This document shows positions 24,181 to 35,394 of a DNA stretch of 64,000 nucleotides, in pieces (the first letter of the stretch is position 1; the number at the start of each line of letters is the position of its first letter). The stretch spans positions 112,249,369 through 112,313,368 of the forward strand of contig CM060843.1 in the NCBI GenBank assembly GCA_030762175.1, written 5' to 3'. Both the position numbers and the translations under genes were made by a program. The notes under the pieces are model-generated. The model worked only from the letters and a program-made list of their open reading frames with translations, made no database searches and was not told the origin of the DNA. The stretch comes from Metallyticus violacea (taxonomy: Eukaryota; Arthropoda; Insecta; Mantodea; Metallyticidae).

Positions 24181-25108
24181 ACTTGGAGAAAACGTCAGGC
24201 TTGCTAATGGCTTTTAAAGTTGTTTGTCGTCTTGTCTCAGTTACATCTTCGCCTCCCCAAATAAGGGGTAATCAAGTCTTCTTGCCTCCATCTTTCCCTC
24301 CAGAATCTTAAAATGTATCTTCTAATTGTTTTGTGACCATTTCTTGCCCAGGAGTTTTATCTATTTACAAAAAAACAAAGCAAGCGCCACACCAGCTATC
24401 GGCGTCTAACATTACTTGGTAAAAATCTAGAAACAGACTCTCGTATACCTTGATGATAGAAACAGGAAAAATAGAGAGAAGGAAAGATAGAAAAGACGGA
24501 AGAATAAACATGTTAGCAACTACTGTTTCGTGGGTTGAGTTCATAAATAGATTTAATTTTAATGTGCATTTTCTGCGTTGTTGCTGCTGCTTTGGCTTCG
24601 AGTTGATAACAATTTGGTTACTGAATTCTATAAAATATGTGGGAATATTCCATGCTGCAGAGGAAGAGAATAAAGGTTTGTGCTCTCTTCTTATACTTTC
24701 ATATTCATATTTGCTATTGCCTATTGTATTGTTAGACATGTTTATGAGATTCAAATGCAGGCACAAAACACATTTATTTGTACTGAATTTTGTTTTAAGC
24801 ATTTTCTTATAGTAAGAAGTGCATTCATATTCAGTAACTGTTCTAACTGATTTAGTTACAAACGAGTTGAAGCGTGATCAATTAAAAGTTGTTCGGAATG
24901 ATTTATTAATATAAACCAGTGAATTACAAACTAAACGAACAGAAGCAGCAATATTCACAGAACAAAAATGAGGTACTGTCTTTAGAAGAAGTCATCATAG
25001 ACTTTCGGATGCTACTTCATCAAGTGTTGGATGTCGTTCGAAAAGAAACATCGTGGTTGCTGTGTGGTTGCACTTTGCAGCCTTGACTGCAACTCGTTAT
25101 GGATGATG
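24181..25108. other. AT-rich spacer
   Basis: Long frames on both strands around 24365-24812 overlap each other and look random. Ends at the TA target site of mariner B. Confidence 0.45.
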
Positions 25109-25110
25109 TA

Positions 25111-26282
25111 CGAGGGTAGGTGCATAAGTTTCTCCAATAAGGGTTATCGCCTTCACAAAATCCTTATATGGTGTCATCCCTTATCTGTTAAATAAATAAT
25201 TGTGGCTGTAATTTTCGCTCCACTATGTTCAGTTGTTGCATATAGAAGGCTGTGTGTAGAAGATTGTGACATGCTCAAAATGGAGTGTAGAGCTGTTATT
25301 AAGTTCTTCACAAATGAGAGACTTACTCCAAATGAAATTAAACAGCGATTGTACGGTGTATATGGGGAAGCATCCCCCTCATATTCTACTGTAAAAGAAT
25401 GGGCCAAACTTTTTCGAATGGGTCGAGAAAGCATGCAGGTCGACCCTTGGATGCTCATTCCTGAAAACATCGCTCTTGTGAAAGGAGAAATTAGGAAGAC
25501 CCGTGGCTCAAAGTTACAGAAATAGCAGCAAGGTTCGGCCCTTTTAAAATAACAGTCCTTCGAATTATTTATGAACATTTAAACATGAATAAGGTTAGCA
25601 CACGATGGGTGCCTAGACTTCTTTCCTCAGTCCAAAAGCACCAACGAGTCATCTGTTGTTAAGCATTTTTGGAGCTCTGCCGTAGCAACAAGAGAGAAGT
25701 TCTGCAAACCATTGTAACAGGAGATGAAACTATGGTCCTCTACTATGATCCTTTACCTAAAAGAGAAGCAATGGACTGGCAGGCCTAAACCTGGCGAAGC
25801 ACCGCCTCTAAAGGCCAAGGTCACTCACTCAACCAAGAAGATCAGGGCCACAATCTTTTGGGACTGTGAAGTAATACTGTTCATTGACTTCAACGAGAGA
25901 AACACCACAGTAAATGGGGAGTACTATGCTGGCCTACTACGTACTTTTATCAAAGAGAAAAGGCGAGGAAACCTGAGTGGCGGTTTGCGCCTTCTTCACG
26001 ACAACGCGCCAGTGCACACAGTTCTTGTTGCAAAGGGAGCTGTGAAGAAATGTGGCTTCAAAGAGATTGACTATGCACCCTACAACCCAGATCTAGCTCC
26101 CAGTGATTATTTACTCTTCTCAAAATTCAAGAAGGACCTTCGAGGAAGGAAATTTAAGTGTGACGAAGTGATGGATGCTGTTTATGCCCATTTAGCAGAC
26201 AAGACTTCTGACTATTTGGGGAGGGGTTGCCTTTATCATACCTATAAAATGGTTAGGCCTGAAAATTATGAACCTACCCTCG
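25111..26282 (+). mobile_element. mariner copy B (DD34D), complete ends
   Basis: A 1,172-bp element with CGAGGGTAGGTGCATAAGTT at the left and its reverse-complement partner GAACCTACCCTCG at the right. TA lies on both sides (25109-25110 and 26283-26284). It is shorter than copy A because about 100 bp of the 3' untranslated part is missing after the G-rich stretch at 26218-26228. It shares an in-frame TAA and a 4-nt insertion with copy A. Confidence 0.95.
25271..26235 (+). pseudogene. mariner transposase pseudogene, copy B
   Basis: The ATG at 25271 (or 25280) begins the DNA-binding half (AVIKFFTNERLTPNEIKQR ... PSYSTVKEWAKLF). A net 18-nt loss removes the DEERAD hinge, and a 1-nt loss near 25494 shifts the frame. 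A TAA at 25660-25662 matches that in copy A. The first catalytic aspartate (TGDETM, about 25717) is in one frame. A 4-nt insertion at 25781-25784 moves the rest to another frame, open from 25724 to 26377: TIFWDCE, FIDFNERN, LLHDNAP (second D) and NPDLAPSDY (third D). The catalytic half is the best preserved of all five copies, but the protein as a whole cannot be made. Confidence 0.9.
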
Positions 26283-26389
26283 TATGTATGAGCGTTAAAG
26301 AAGGTATTATGGAAATTATGAAAGTAGTATGTGTTATATATGAATATACAATTAAATTATTAAATGCATTCGATTAGAGAACGAAAAAG

Positions 26390-26545
26390 GAAGGTTTAGG
26401 AAGCAGGCACAGAGAATCAATTCTATTGAAAACTCTGTTCGCAATGGGTACAGCGAATCCTGACTGAGACCACAAGGAACAGCGCAAGGCTTTGTTTCTG
26501 CAACGTCTTTGCGTATGTGGAAGATGTGACGACCCCTTCCAAGCA
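26390..26545 (+). repeat. Inverted repeat pair, left arm
   Basis: Contains TTGAAAACTCTGTTCGCAAT, then GGGTAC and TTTCTGCAACGTCTTTGCG, and ends with GTGACGACCCCTTCC. The same ordered blocks occur in reverse complement at 27115-27230. No transposase or tRNA boxes. Possibly two scraps of one dispersed repeat in opposite orientation. Confidence 0.55.
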
Positions 26546-27114
26546 CTGTGGCCCTACACCTTGCGAATTTCATTTGTATGGATCTGTCTTAACATAATAT
26601 GCAGATGAACCTTATAACTAACATGAGTGTTAAAAGGATTGCAATGAAATGGACTCGAACATAAGAGGCTCTCCACTTCCGAAAGGGGCACGTGCAAATA
26701 AGCTGCACTACAAAAGTGACACGAAAGGTCACTAGCGTGATGCAGCATAGAGAGGACAACCAGAGTCGAAAGGGTCGAATGGGGGACGCCTTAGGAAGAA
26801 AGAGAGTAATCTCACCGTTAGATGAGCATTCAAGTCATCCTGTAGAATCGATTCAGCCTTGACTGGAGCCAGTTAAAACTAAACCTCTACTTACGACCAA
26901 AACATAATATATATTATTTGTTTTAAAAAAATGCATTCACGCCAGTTCGTGTTATGCACAATTTCCACTTTCCTTCTTGCTTGAGGAATATTGCCTTATC
27001 CTAACACTGATGTTCGGCCTACATCAATTTCTTCTCGGGATACAGCATGGAGGCGTTTACCCTTCTGAAATTTTTGAGAGATTGAAGTAATTGTAAGGGC
27101 TATAGGACGACTAT

Positions 27115-27230
27115 GCTCAGGAGGAAGTTGTCACCATGTTTCTCGTACCCGTACAAATGTTGCAGACACAAAACATGCACGGTATCCATTGCGAACAGAG
27201 TTTTCAATGTGGATGTGGAAGGCGAGCCTA
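27115..27230 (-). repeat. Inverted repeat pair, right arm
   Basis: Reverse-complement match to 26420-26545. On the minus strand it reads TTGAAAACTCTGTTCGCAAT, GGATAC, GTCTGCAACATTTGTACG and GGTGACAACTTCCTCC. Overlapping 66-75 codon frames on both strands here are not supported as genes. Confidence 0.55.
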
Positions 27231-27355
27231 TGCTGAAGTCCCGTCTGTGCCCAATCCTTTATTGTTGTTTTCAATGTACATTTTTCATCATACACGGATT
27301 CATGCGACGATGATTTTGACTCGACTGACAATCCTCCGCTGCCAAAAATTGACGA

Positions 27356-27557
27356 TAAACTAGGAAAGGATTTTTATTTTTAAGGAAAGAAAGTTCCAGG
27401 CCTACGTTTAGGGTACCTCCCCGCATTTGCCGTTTATGAGGACTGAGGAAAACCTGGAAAAAACCTCAGCCAGGGAGGACAGTCCTGGTGGGATTCGAAC
27501 TCCAGACCTCACGCTTACGAGTCCGCACCTTAACGCCCTCGGCTACCCTTGGCGGTT
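27356..27557 (-). repeat. SINE-B copy B2, 3'-truncated
   Basis: Minus-strand copy with the GGCCTACGTTTAGGGTACC block, GAGGACTGAGGAAAACCTGG and GGGATTCGAACTCCAGACC (reverse of the B box). The anticodon-loop region ACGAGTCC and the reverse A box CTTAACGCCCTCGGC follow. The last 3' block (GGGCGTTAAAC) is missing. The frame at 27427-27633 is SINE-derived. Confidence 0.9.
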
Positions 27558-28300
27558 TTTGAATTTGGGGTCATCCCCATATCTGTTCGACATGCAAAAG
27601 ACGCAATTCAATGCACCTCCTACCTGTATATAGTTATGTTTTTTTCCATCCCTACCATCGCTGATTGGTACTTGCAGCTGAGCGAGCAATGAGAACAAGG
27701 CTGGTGTTTGTTGACCGCACTTTGTATCTTAACCTTCCCAACCGTTGACTAGGCATGGCTGGTGTGAAAAAAGATCCTTCAGCACTGCACTGCAATATTT
27801 TTAATAATCATTATTCAATTTAATAGCTAAGTAATAATGAATAAAATTACTTTTGTTGCATGTATCTTATTAAAGCAAGCATAGTGGGTTGACCAGTATT
27901 GTGATCCTGAAATCTAGCTGCACTTTAGGGGGCCAACCATGAGTATATCATGCGTGAATTAAGCACGCAAACCTCCTTGCACATTAATCTTAATGCTAAT
28001 GTAATTTGGAGAATTTATAGAATCTTTACAGCGTATGCCCGGGAGCCACTAAAAGCAAATGAAACAAAAGTGAGCATGGTTTGCAACGGCGTGCTGTTCT
28101 TGGTTTTGTTGACTTAGCAGAGCTAATAAAGGCAGAATATGTGCTCTCGGCGGTAGAACTTACTTATACTCTAATCCATTTATTCTTTTAATGATACTTT
28201 TTAAATTATGTAAGTTGATTATGTGAGATTCCTTCTCTATGCGGTTAATAAAAGAAGTTCTAAATAGTTAGAGCACTCTGATATGTTTGTTAGCAGCTTG
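27558..28300. other. AT-rich spacer
   Basis: No feature recognised. Confidence 0.5.
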
Positions 28301-28475
28301 TCGGGCCTGGTGGTCTAGTGATAACCATACTAAGCCTCGTAGATCCAAGATCGCGGGTTCAATTCCCGCTAGGGTCGATGGATTTTTCAAGCGTAAAAAC
28401 CCTAAGTAGGCTACCTTCGAAAGGGAAGTAAAGCTATGGGTCCCATATTGTACATTTACGGCACTAAAATAAATA
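28301..28475 (+). repeat. SINE-A copy A4, 3'-truncated
   Basis: The head is well preserved, with A box TGGTCTAGTG and B box GGTTCAATTCCC. The body then runs GCGTAAAAACCCTAAG ... TATGGGTCCCATATTGTAC and stops at CGGCACTAAAATAAATAAA. The rest of the body and the trinucleotide tail are missing. Its minus-strand read-through is part of the 149-codon frame at 28268-28717, which is not a gene. Confidence 0.9.
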
Positions 28476-28883
28476 AAAATCTCTAACACCCATGAAATAA
28501 ATATTAGAAATAGATCGAAACATAATTGAACATGTATTGAATATAGGTATCTAACTGCCAAGTTATGGGAAATTGGAAAAGAAAGTAAACAAATTATTAA
28601 ACCGAACCAAGTAATTGGATGCTTGAACGATAATTTAGAACAATAAAAATTCACAACAGTAAATAAAAAGAATTTCAACACTATAGTAAGTGAAAGGTGA
28701 TAAACATTAAATAACATGAAACATTTAGTTGTTTACTATTTTTCTATTACTCAAAAAGGATAATGTGGGCATCTTTATCTTACGTTTTGGTTGTTATCTC
28801 TAACAATGTAATCTTTTGTATTCATTATATGTTTATATCTTCATTTTTTATTTCTTCCTAATCGTTTATCCTTTTTACTTAAC

Positions 28884-29700
28884 CAATGTAAATGGAAACT
28901 CAACAGAAGAACTAACAAGAAAGTATGGTCTGAACGAAAGATGTAGTCTCTCTTCATTGTTATTTAATATATATGTGTATGTATATTATATATATATATA
29001 TATAGACGACATCCTTAAAGAATGCAAAAAGATTGTATATAAAGCAATAGAGTTAGGGCAAAATAGATCCTCAAATGTTTTGCTATTTGCAGATGATTTA
29101 GTATTAATTTTTTACAAGGAAGATAGACTGCATAAAGCAATATGCCAACTAATGAAAATAAATAAAAAATAAAATATTTCAAAGACTAAAACTAAATTAT
29201 TGACTTTCGAAGGTTCAAGCAATCCAGCAAAAATTTTGATAGGAAAAAAGTTTAGTAAACAATTAGCACTTTCAATATTTAGGTTGAGATATCGCATATG
29301 AAGATCAAACTCTTAATTTAAAATACAAAAGGACTAAGCTGTGTGTGGAACAATTAGAAATAATTTGAAAAACAAAGAGTGAAAAGAACAGAATTAAAAT
29401 TATACACAACCAGAGCCTTTGTAGTTTTTTTTTTATGGAAATAAGAATTAGACCTAAAAAAAAATAATAAAATCCATTCAGCAGAAATGCACAATTTACG
29501 ATCTGTCAAAGGTTGCACAAAAGAAAATCATATAGAAATGAGGGTATAAGAAAAGAATTAGAAATGTAATAAACAATATAACCCGAAAGAAAGAAGATCA
29601 ATTGTAACAAAAAAATGTGAGATAGGAGCAGGTAGAACCTAATCCGTGATGGAAGAAAACATCCTCATATACACTCTGAACCATTCTCACTAGATACTTT
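28884..29700 (+). pseudogene. Non-LTR retrotransposon reverse transcriptase fossil
   Basis: Part of a LINE reverse transcriptase. NSTEELTRKYGLNERCSLSS and LLFNIY match the GLRQGCSLSPLLFNIY motif, interrupted by a TA microsatellite (about 28975-29005) that pads the frame. Then come DDILKECKK and LLFADDLVLI with the catalytic ADD at 29089-29097. Past a TAA near 29170 a decayed continuation remains: SKTKTKLLTFEGS, CGTIRNNLKNK and an RNEGIRKELE-type stretch (about 29535-29570). Everything upstream (endonuclease, RT fingers) is missing. Most of the ORF at 28816-29172 belongs here. Clade not assigned. Confidence 0.8.
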
Positions 29701-29736
29701 AGCATCATTACAGTAGTGCTGTAATCTTCCATTGGC

Positions 29737-29970
29737 TGAAGAAGGTGGCTCAGGGAGTAACACTTGGGACTCGCATTTGGGTGATGCCATGTTCACTTGG
29801 TTCTGGCCAGCCTAACCTTAAGTTTTTTCATGATTTTCCCTAGTAACTTAGATATATATTGGTATTTGCTTTCCATGAATGTTCCAGTTTCTAATTCCCT
29901 CTCATCTCCTTTGTCCATTGTGGCCAGGCGACCAACGTGTTGACGGTGTGTAGAGGTCGAATTTGCTCAC
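29737..29970 (+). repeat. SINE-F, tRNA-headed repeat
   Basis: The A-box-like GGTGGCTCAGGGAGTAAC is followed by TTGGGACTCGCATTTGGG, whose loop CTCGCAT suggests a tRNA-Ala(CGC)-type ancestor. The B box is degraded (TGTTCACTTGGTTCTGG). The body, with CCTAACCTTAAGTTTTTTCA, TGATTTTCCCTAGTAACTTA and a later TCCATTGTGGCCAGGCGACC, resembles a SINE widespread in orthopteroid insects as I recall it. One copy only, so ends are approximate. Confidence 0.6.
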
Positions 29971-31714
29971 GATGAGAAAGCAGTCCTTCCGAGGGGCTCG
30001 AATTCATTGGAGGAATGAAGGCTCCGTCGGCATCACTTCAATCCCTTCCTCAATAGGACACTATAAGCTAGGCTTCCCTTCTGAAATCCTGGCAATAGCT
30101 AAAGGAGAAACTTTCCAAAAGGTAAAAGATGACATTTTACTAGGCGTAAGTGTGTATTTGTGTAACCATTAACAAATATATTTTCATATATGAACTATTT
30201 TCCTTCTAAAAATAAATCTCTCAAAATTTAAAAATTAACGTTCATTCTATGTAAAATATTACCATAAATCAGTTCTGATAATACTAACCTCCTACAGCTA
30301 TAAACTGCGACAAATTTCGGCATGTAAAAATAGACCAACAAATTTGCGGAAAAATGCCTCTAAATGTAAAATTTTATAACCATAGCTTGGAATTATTTAA
30401 AAATGTATTTAATTAATGACGTCAATATAATTTAAACGCATTATAAACGGAAATTTCTAGAGATTCAGAAACAAAATTAAAATATGTGTTTGTGTTCCGG
30501 GACATTCCCATAAGCAGCTGAAGTTTGTGTGTATCACCTATCGATCCAAGGTACTAAGTAGCAGATTGGTTACATATCACATTGGCACCAATGAAAAATA
30601 TATAAAAGCGACTGACCTGCATCAATGTTGCTATTTGTTTTTAACAGCATAAGCAACAAAAAGGAAACGGTATCATCTATTCACAATTTTGGATATTTCT
30701 AGCTGCTTCTGGAGAATATTGTATAGATGACGCCGTATTACATACGTTCGATATTCAAATTTAGAACTACTCTTATTCATTTATTAAGTAATTTTTATTT
30801 ACTTGGGCCACTTCAGGGTATTTCGTATAATCGTCATCTCCAGTTTATCAAAAATAAACAGGATGCAGGTAAATGCCAATCAGGAGATGATACGCAGTTT
30901 TTATTGATGCAGATGTTTGAACCTATGCCTAAAATTATGTACGAGTATATTATATATACAAATAGAATATTCAGAATATTAAAAACGAAACAATGAACAT
31001 TGGCACACAAAACACGCTATTTTTCAAACATTTGTGCATTCTCACAAGTTATTCTTGTTAAATTTTGATGAAGCTCAAAGTTAAAAAGCTGCACTAAAAC
31101 GAATCCATATAATTTAAGCAAATAAACTTTTAGATATGCGTTAACTAATTTTTTCATCACTGGAGTAAATTTGCAACAGGAAAAGAAAGCGGAAATGGGG
31201 AATCAATAATGCAACAGCTGTAACTTAATCAAGAAACCATTGGTGGAAAAGTCTTGGAGAAGACTAAATGGATTAATCATTAGCAAAAAGAACGGTGTCC
31301 TACAAAAAGGTTCCTCTTACTCCTGGACAAAATATTGGCAAATTATGACAAATTGAGGATCAAGCAGAACTCGCAGAATTAGCTACGTATTGTATGCAGC
31401 AAGTCAAGATGGTCTTTTTACAGTCATTCAACTATTTGTTAATGTTCCATTGACATGATACGCGTGAGGAATGTAGCCAATCGGAGAGTTTGCTTAGGAA
31501 AACAACGTCGTTACGTTTCTAGAACTGTTTCAGTCTGTTTTTTGCTAATAGAGATTGGGTGCGGAAGTGAAAGTAAATAATATATTCATTATTTATTAAT
31601 TAACTATGCATTCTTATTAAAAATATGAGAAACAGGAAATACTTGTAGTTTTTCTGAATCTGTGATATACGAAAGCAGCAGTGACAACGCTGAAGAATTT
31701 ATCTTGTGGTAGCG

Positions 31715-31716
<2 letters not shown>
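29971..31716. other. AT-rich spacer
   Basis: About 1.7 kb. The patch at 29970-30120 is less AT-rich but unrecognised. Frames of 69 and 89 codons (29963-30172 and 30727-30996) show no domain. Confidence 0.45.
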
Positions 31717-31759
<43 letters not shown>

Positions 31760-32030
31760 GTTTTTAATTAAGAAGGCTGTTTAACATCTCGGGTCATCAG
31801 TGTCCCATTCAATTCAAGGCGTGAAACGGTCGATTAATTTTGTTCAGAGGCCTCTTCTTTCAGGCTTAAGGTTCTTTTTCGTGCCGTAAATGTACGATAT
31901 GGGACCCACGGCTTTACTTCCCTACCTAAGGAAGTCATACTTAGGAATTTTATGCCCGAAAAAAATCATCAACCTTGGCCGGGATTGAACCGGCTATCTT
32001 AGGTCTACGAGGCCGTGGCAGCATGTTTAG
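31717..32030 (-). repeat. SINE-A copy A5 with (TTA)n tail
   Basis: Minus-strand copy. The trinucleotide tail is at 31717-31759, then the body in reverse (AACATCTCGGGTCATCAGTG, AAACGGTCGATTAATTTTG, GACCCACGGCTTTACTTCCC) and the B box region GGGATTGAACCGGC. The A-box end is eroded near 32020. The + frame at 31975-32166 is SINE read-through. Confidence 0.92.
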
Positions 32031-32462
32031 ACCAAAGCTAAAACACACACATACACACTGGGGCATTGTGGAATGGAAAAAAGTCATTAAGTTTTGTCCC
32101 GCACTTTATGTACGCAGACAATATACGCTTAGGATCAGAAAATGTAGAAGGTCTGCAAAATCATAGACCAACTGTCACAGTGGATAGAAGAAAAGTAAAC
32201 GAAAGTCATTGAGGAAAAGGTAGAACTAGTTTTGGAAAAATTCTTAACATTAAAGAACCCCCTGTATGATATCTGGAACTAATAATCCAGACAATGGGTA
32301 GATTATTTTCAATCTACTTGAAAGCAAAAATAAATCATATAACCCACTCTATTCTCATTGAATACAGCAATGATAGTTTTTGAAGCGAAGTGCGTCCTAC
32401 TTTCACCTAGAGCTTATTTGGGAACATCTTATAACAAGACAACTGAGATCAATAGGTCTTAA

Positions 32463-32675
32463 AGCCAAGTATTTAAAGAAGATGGTGGGGCGAACGCCCC
32501 ACCAAGATTGACAGACATCCAATTCATAGAAACCTACTTAGTAAAGGACCTGAAAATGAAGGCACAGCTGTCATATACAGACTGCTACAAGGAGCTACTG
32601 AAAGATTTGCACAGGAAGAAGGACGAATTGTGCTCAAAAGCGGAATGGTACAACGTGAATGAACACAGAGTTTGA
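32463..32675 (+). other. Unexplained 70-codon open stretch
   Basis: After a TAA at 32460-32462 a frame stays open to the TGA at 32673-32675. It is charged and helix-friendly in character (LTDIQFIETYLVKDLKMK, then YTDCYKELLKDLHRKKDE). Codons look more like real coding DNA than the AT-rich frames elsewhere. The only Met is internal (residue 31), so it is not an ORF from a start. I do not recognise the family. It could be an old exon, a retrocopy scrap or a transposon protein fragment. Confidence 0.3.
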
Positions 32676-33064
32676 GTTTCTAGTTTTGTTATTGAAGAAA
32701 AGTGTCCTGTGGCCTTACAATGTAGGAGCATATCATGAAATAATTTATATTTAATTACCGTTATGTGTTTTTACTATATGCTTGCTATGTGTTTAAAAAT
32801 CTCATACGTGACCCTCATTTCGAGCCATGAAAAACAGTTTTTATTTGTATTTATTGAGTGTGCTTCCTTTTTCATTATTAATTGATGCACACTTAAAAGT
32901 TTTTATTTATATATCTACCTTAGCTAAAGAGTACAGAGTAGCACGTGGTATGGAGGAGGGGGAAAGGCGGTTTGCCTTTATTTACAGTGGGTGACTTGGG
33001 ACTTATTATTTATAATAATATTTTTTGATTTCTATTATGCTTCCGATATTGTGGTATATCTGTG

Positions 33065-33365
33065 CCTTATCACCATAATCGGGTGCACACGAATTTTTGC
33101 CCAGAATTTATGAATTTTATGCTGGATAATTTATGCTACGGGCTTGATTCTGCCTTTCAATGTATGGTGTCGTTGCTGGTGAGTATGGGGATGTGGCAGA
33201 TTTTGCGGAGACGTATTTTGAATATTTGTAGGGGCGCTTCCACTGTCTTTGGGATGTGCGCCCATGCTGCACTGGCGTATTTAAGAAAATGAAATCTTTG
33301 CACAGAATGAGTTTTGTTTTCAACTTTACGTGTTTGTTTCGAAAAATGAGGGCTTCTAATTCCAT
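33065..33365 (-). pseudogene. Jockey-like LINE reverse transcriptase C-terminal fragment
   Basis: On the minus strand from 33365, with one frameshift near 33290: KLKTKLILCKDFIF, then YASAAWAHIPKTVEAPLQIF and IRLRKICHIPILTSNDTIH. This matches the thumb-region pattern of Jockey-type LINEs (K...LLYK....YA.PVWG....LQ.FQNK.LR). Neither the ADD box nor the endonuclease is nearby. The fragment is isolated; a SINE-A copy follows at 33405. It is separate from the 29-kb LINE fossil. Both strand ORFs here are otherwise uninformative. Confidence 0.65.
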
Positions 33366-33404
33366 TGTATTGTAGTGCCTCTAGCTGTGCATGGATATTA
33401 TTTA

Positions 33405-33692
33405 GTCGGTAATTATGGTGTAGTGGTAACCATAATTGCCTCCTAAACCCAAGATTGCGGGTTCAATCCCGGCCAGGATCAAGGAGTTTTTTCGGGCGTA
33501 AAAATCATAAATATTACTTCATTTGGAAGGGAAACAAAGCAGTGGGGCCCGTGTCGTAGATTTACGGCGCAAAAAAGAACATCTAAAAAAAAAAGAGGCC
33601 ACTGAGTAAAATTTATCGGCCGTTTCATGCCCTTAATTGAATGGGACGCTAATGACCTGAGAATGTCCGTAAAAAAATAAATAAAAACATGC
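33405..33692 (+). repeat. SINE-A copy A6
   Basis: Head with A box GGTGTAGTGG, the CCTCCTAA anticodon-loop region and B box GGTTCAATCCC, followed by the full body (CGGGCGTAAAAATCATAAAT, GTCGTAGATTTACGGCGC, GAATGGGACGCTAATGACC). It ends in an A-rich tail rather than a long trinucleotide repeat. No clear target duplication was found. The 71-codon minus frame is a shadow. Confidence 0.92.
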
Positions 33693-34068
33693 ACAAATGT
33701 TATTGTTTAAGGTTGTGTGTTGCTACTATTTTTACGATCTAAGGAACGCACGTCAACAGTGTGATTAGCAATGTGACCCATATCGCATTAATAGATGTGC
33801 AGCTAGAAAGTATTTCATAAGTGATATAAAACACAGCTATACACGTCTATCTGCAGCTTTGAACTTGTCACATACGTTCCTCCTTCCCATACCCCAACCA
33901 CATTCCGTTACCCCGCAAGTATTTTGTGAAGCCCATACAAAAATCCTTATTCAAAACATTTCTCTAGCTCTCTATAGGTACAAGTGCTAAGAAAGCACTT
34001 AAAATTACTGAACTAAATTGGGAAACATAGAGATAATTTCAATCAAAATATACGTAAACTCAATTAAG

Positions 34069-34102
<34 letters not shown>

Positions 34103-34429
34103 TAACACTAATAATAAAAGTAGATAAAGATAAAACACAGAGAAAGAGTCACACTTGAAACTGCTATATTTCGAACTACTGCGAGTTCTTCAATGGCAAG
34201 AAGCTAGACAAGTGAAAGTGATAAAAGTAAATATTGAGTATCGAAGGTAACGTTATGCATAGAAACAGATGAAACTAGAAATGAGAGTGTGGGAAGAAAA
34301 AAACTAATATGTAAGATTTAAACCAGGTGGTATACGCGCTTTATGTAAAATATAGCTGCCATTTCTCTATCTCTGAGTAAACTTTCACAGCATTGTGTAG
34401 GTAAAGCATCAATAAGAGTTAGACTAAAA

Positions 34430-34463
<34 letters not shown>

Positions 34464-34839
34464 CTCTCTTGCTTTTATTCAGACGAAGAGCGTCGTTCTA
34501 GATTTCCTGGATGTTTAGCCGCCCTTGCTTACATTTAACTCTTATCTTAATTCCTTATTTATGCCTTTATTTGGTGTTTTGATAGTCCAGGACGGAAATC
34601 GTTTCTACTTATTTTATGAAGATATTGAGTATATTCAGAATTTACACGTGAAAGTGTTCTGCAAAGTCTTCAACTTGGATACAAGAGTTTAATTTCAAAT
34701 GTTGGAAGTAAATCACAAAAATATATTTTAACAAGTCAGTGTAGTATATATTCAGAATGATAAAATAAGAAATAGTGGGATATATAGAATCTGTAGCAAT
34801 GACAGTTTCAATGGGTATGGTGTTTTGTAAACAAACACT
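33693..34839. other. AT-rich spacer with two (AT)n tracts
   Basis: Pure (AT)n tracts at 34071-34098 and 34432-34461, about 330 bp apart; either can extrude as a cruciform. Otherwise no gene or repeat recognised. Confidence 0.55.
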
Positions 34840-35035
34840 GAATGAAATGCAACCAATTTAACTCAGTTTTATGAGAGAGAAAGGTTCCTTAGGAACTGCA
34901 GGCTATTCGGCTAACTAAAGTAACCCAGTTTCCACTCACATACGCCAATAACAACGAGGATTAAGCTTCTCTGCCAGAGCCGGAAATCGAAACAGGAACT
35001 CCTGCATATCACTACGTCATGCAGCTGGGCGGGCA
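34840..35035 (-). repeat. Possible tRNA-headed repeat
   Basis: On the minus strand from about 35035: GCATGACGTAGTGATATGC as a possible D arm and A box, then TGTTTCGATTTCC as a degenerate B box, followed by about 140 bp of other sequence. One copy only and the boxes are poor, so this is tentative. Confidence 0.3.
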
Positions 35036-35392
35036 GAGAGAATAAAACCGCTTAGCATAAATACTTCAGAATTACATTCCAATGCTTGATCAAGTTGAAA
35101 GCCACCAAGCTGAATAATTCTGCAGTCGTGTGGGATGAACTTGAAATGACCAGCGTTCCTGCAGCCGAGTTCACGTTATGGAATTGAATGCTTTAAAAAA
35201 TAATGTTACCCGCAGCTTGCATAATACGATCAGGTCATATGTATCCAGCTGTAGGAAACCTTCACCCTGCCGCATGAAACGGTTGCTCATATGGCACTAT
35301 GTACTACCTCAAATCGGATAGTCGAATCGGTATAATGTTTCAGTCGCCATACTGGAACTCCAACCGATATGAAATCTACTCCTGCAGGCTGA
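35036..35392. other. Spacer before mariner C
   Basis: No feature recognised. Confidence 0.5.
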
Positions 35393-35394
35393 TA

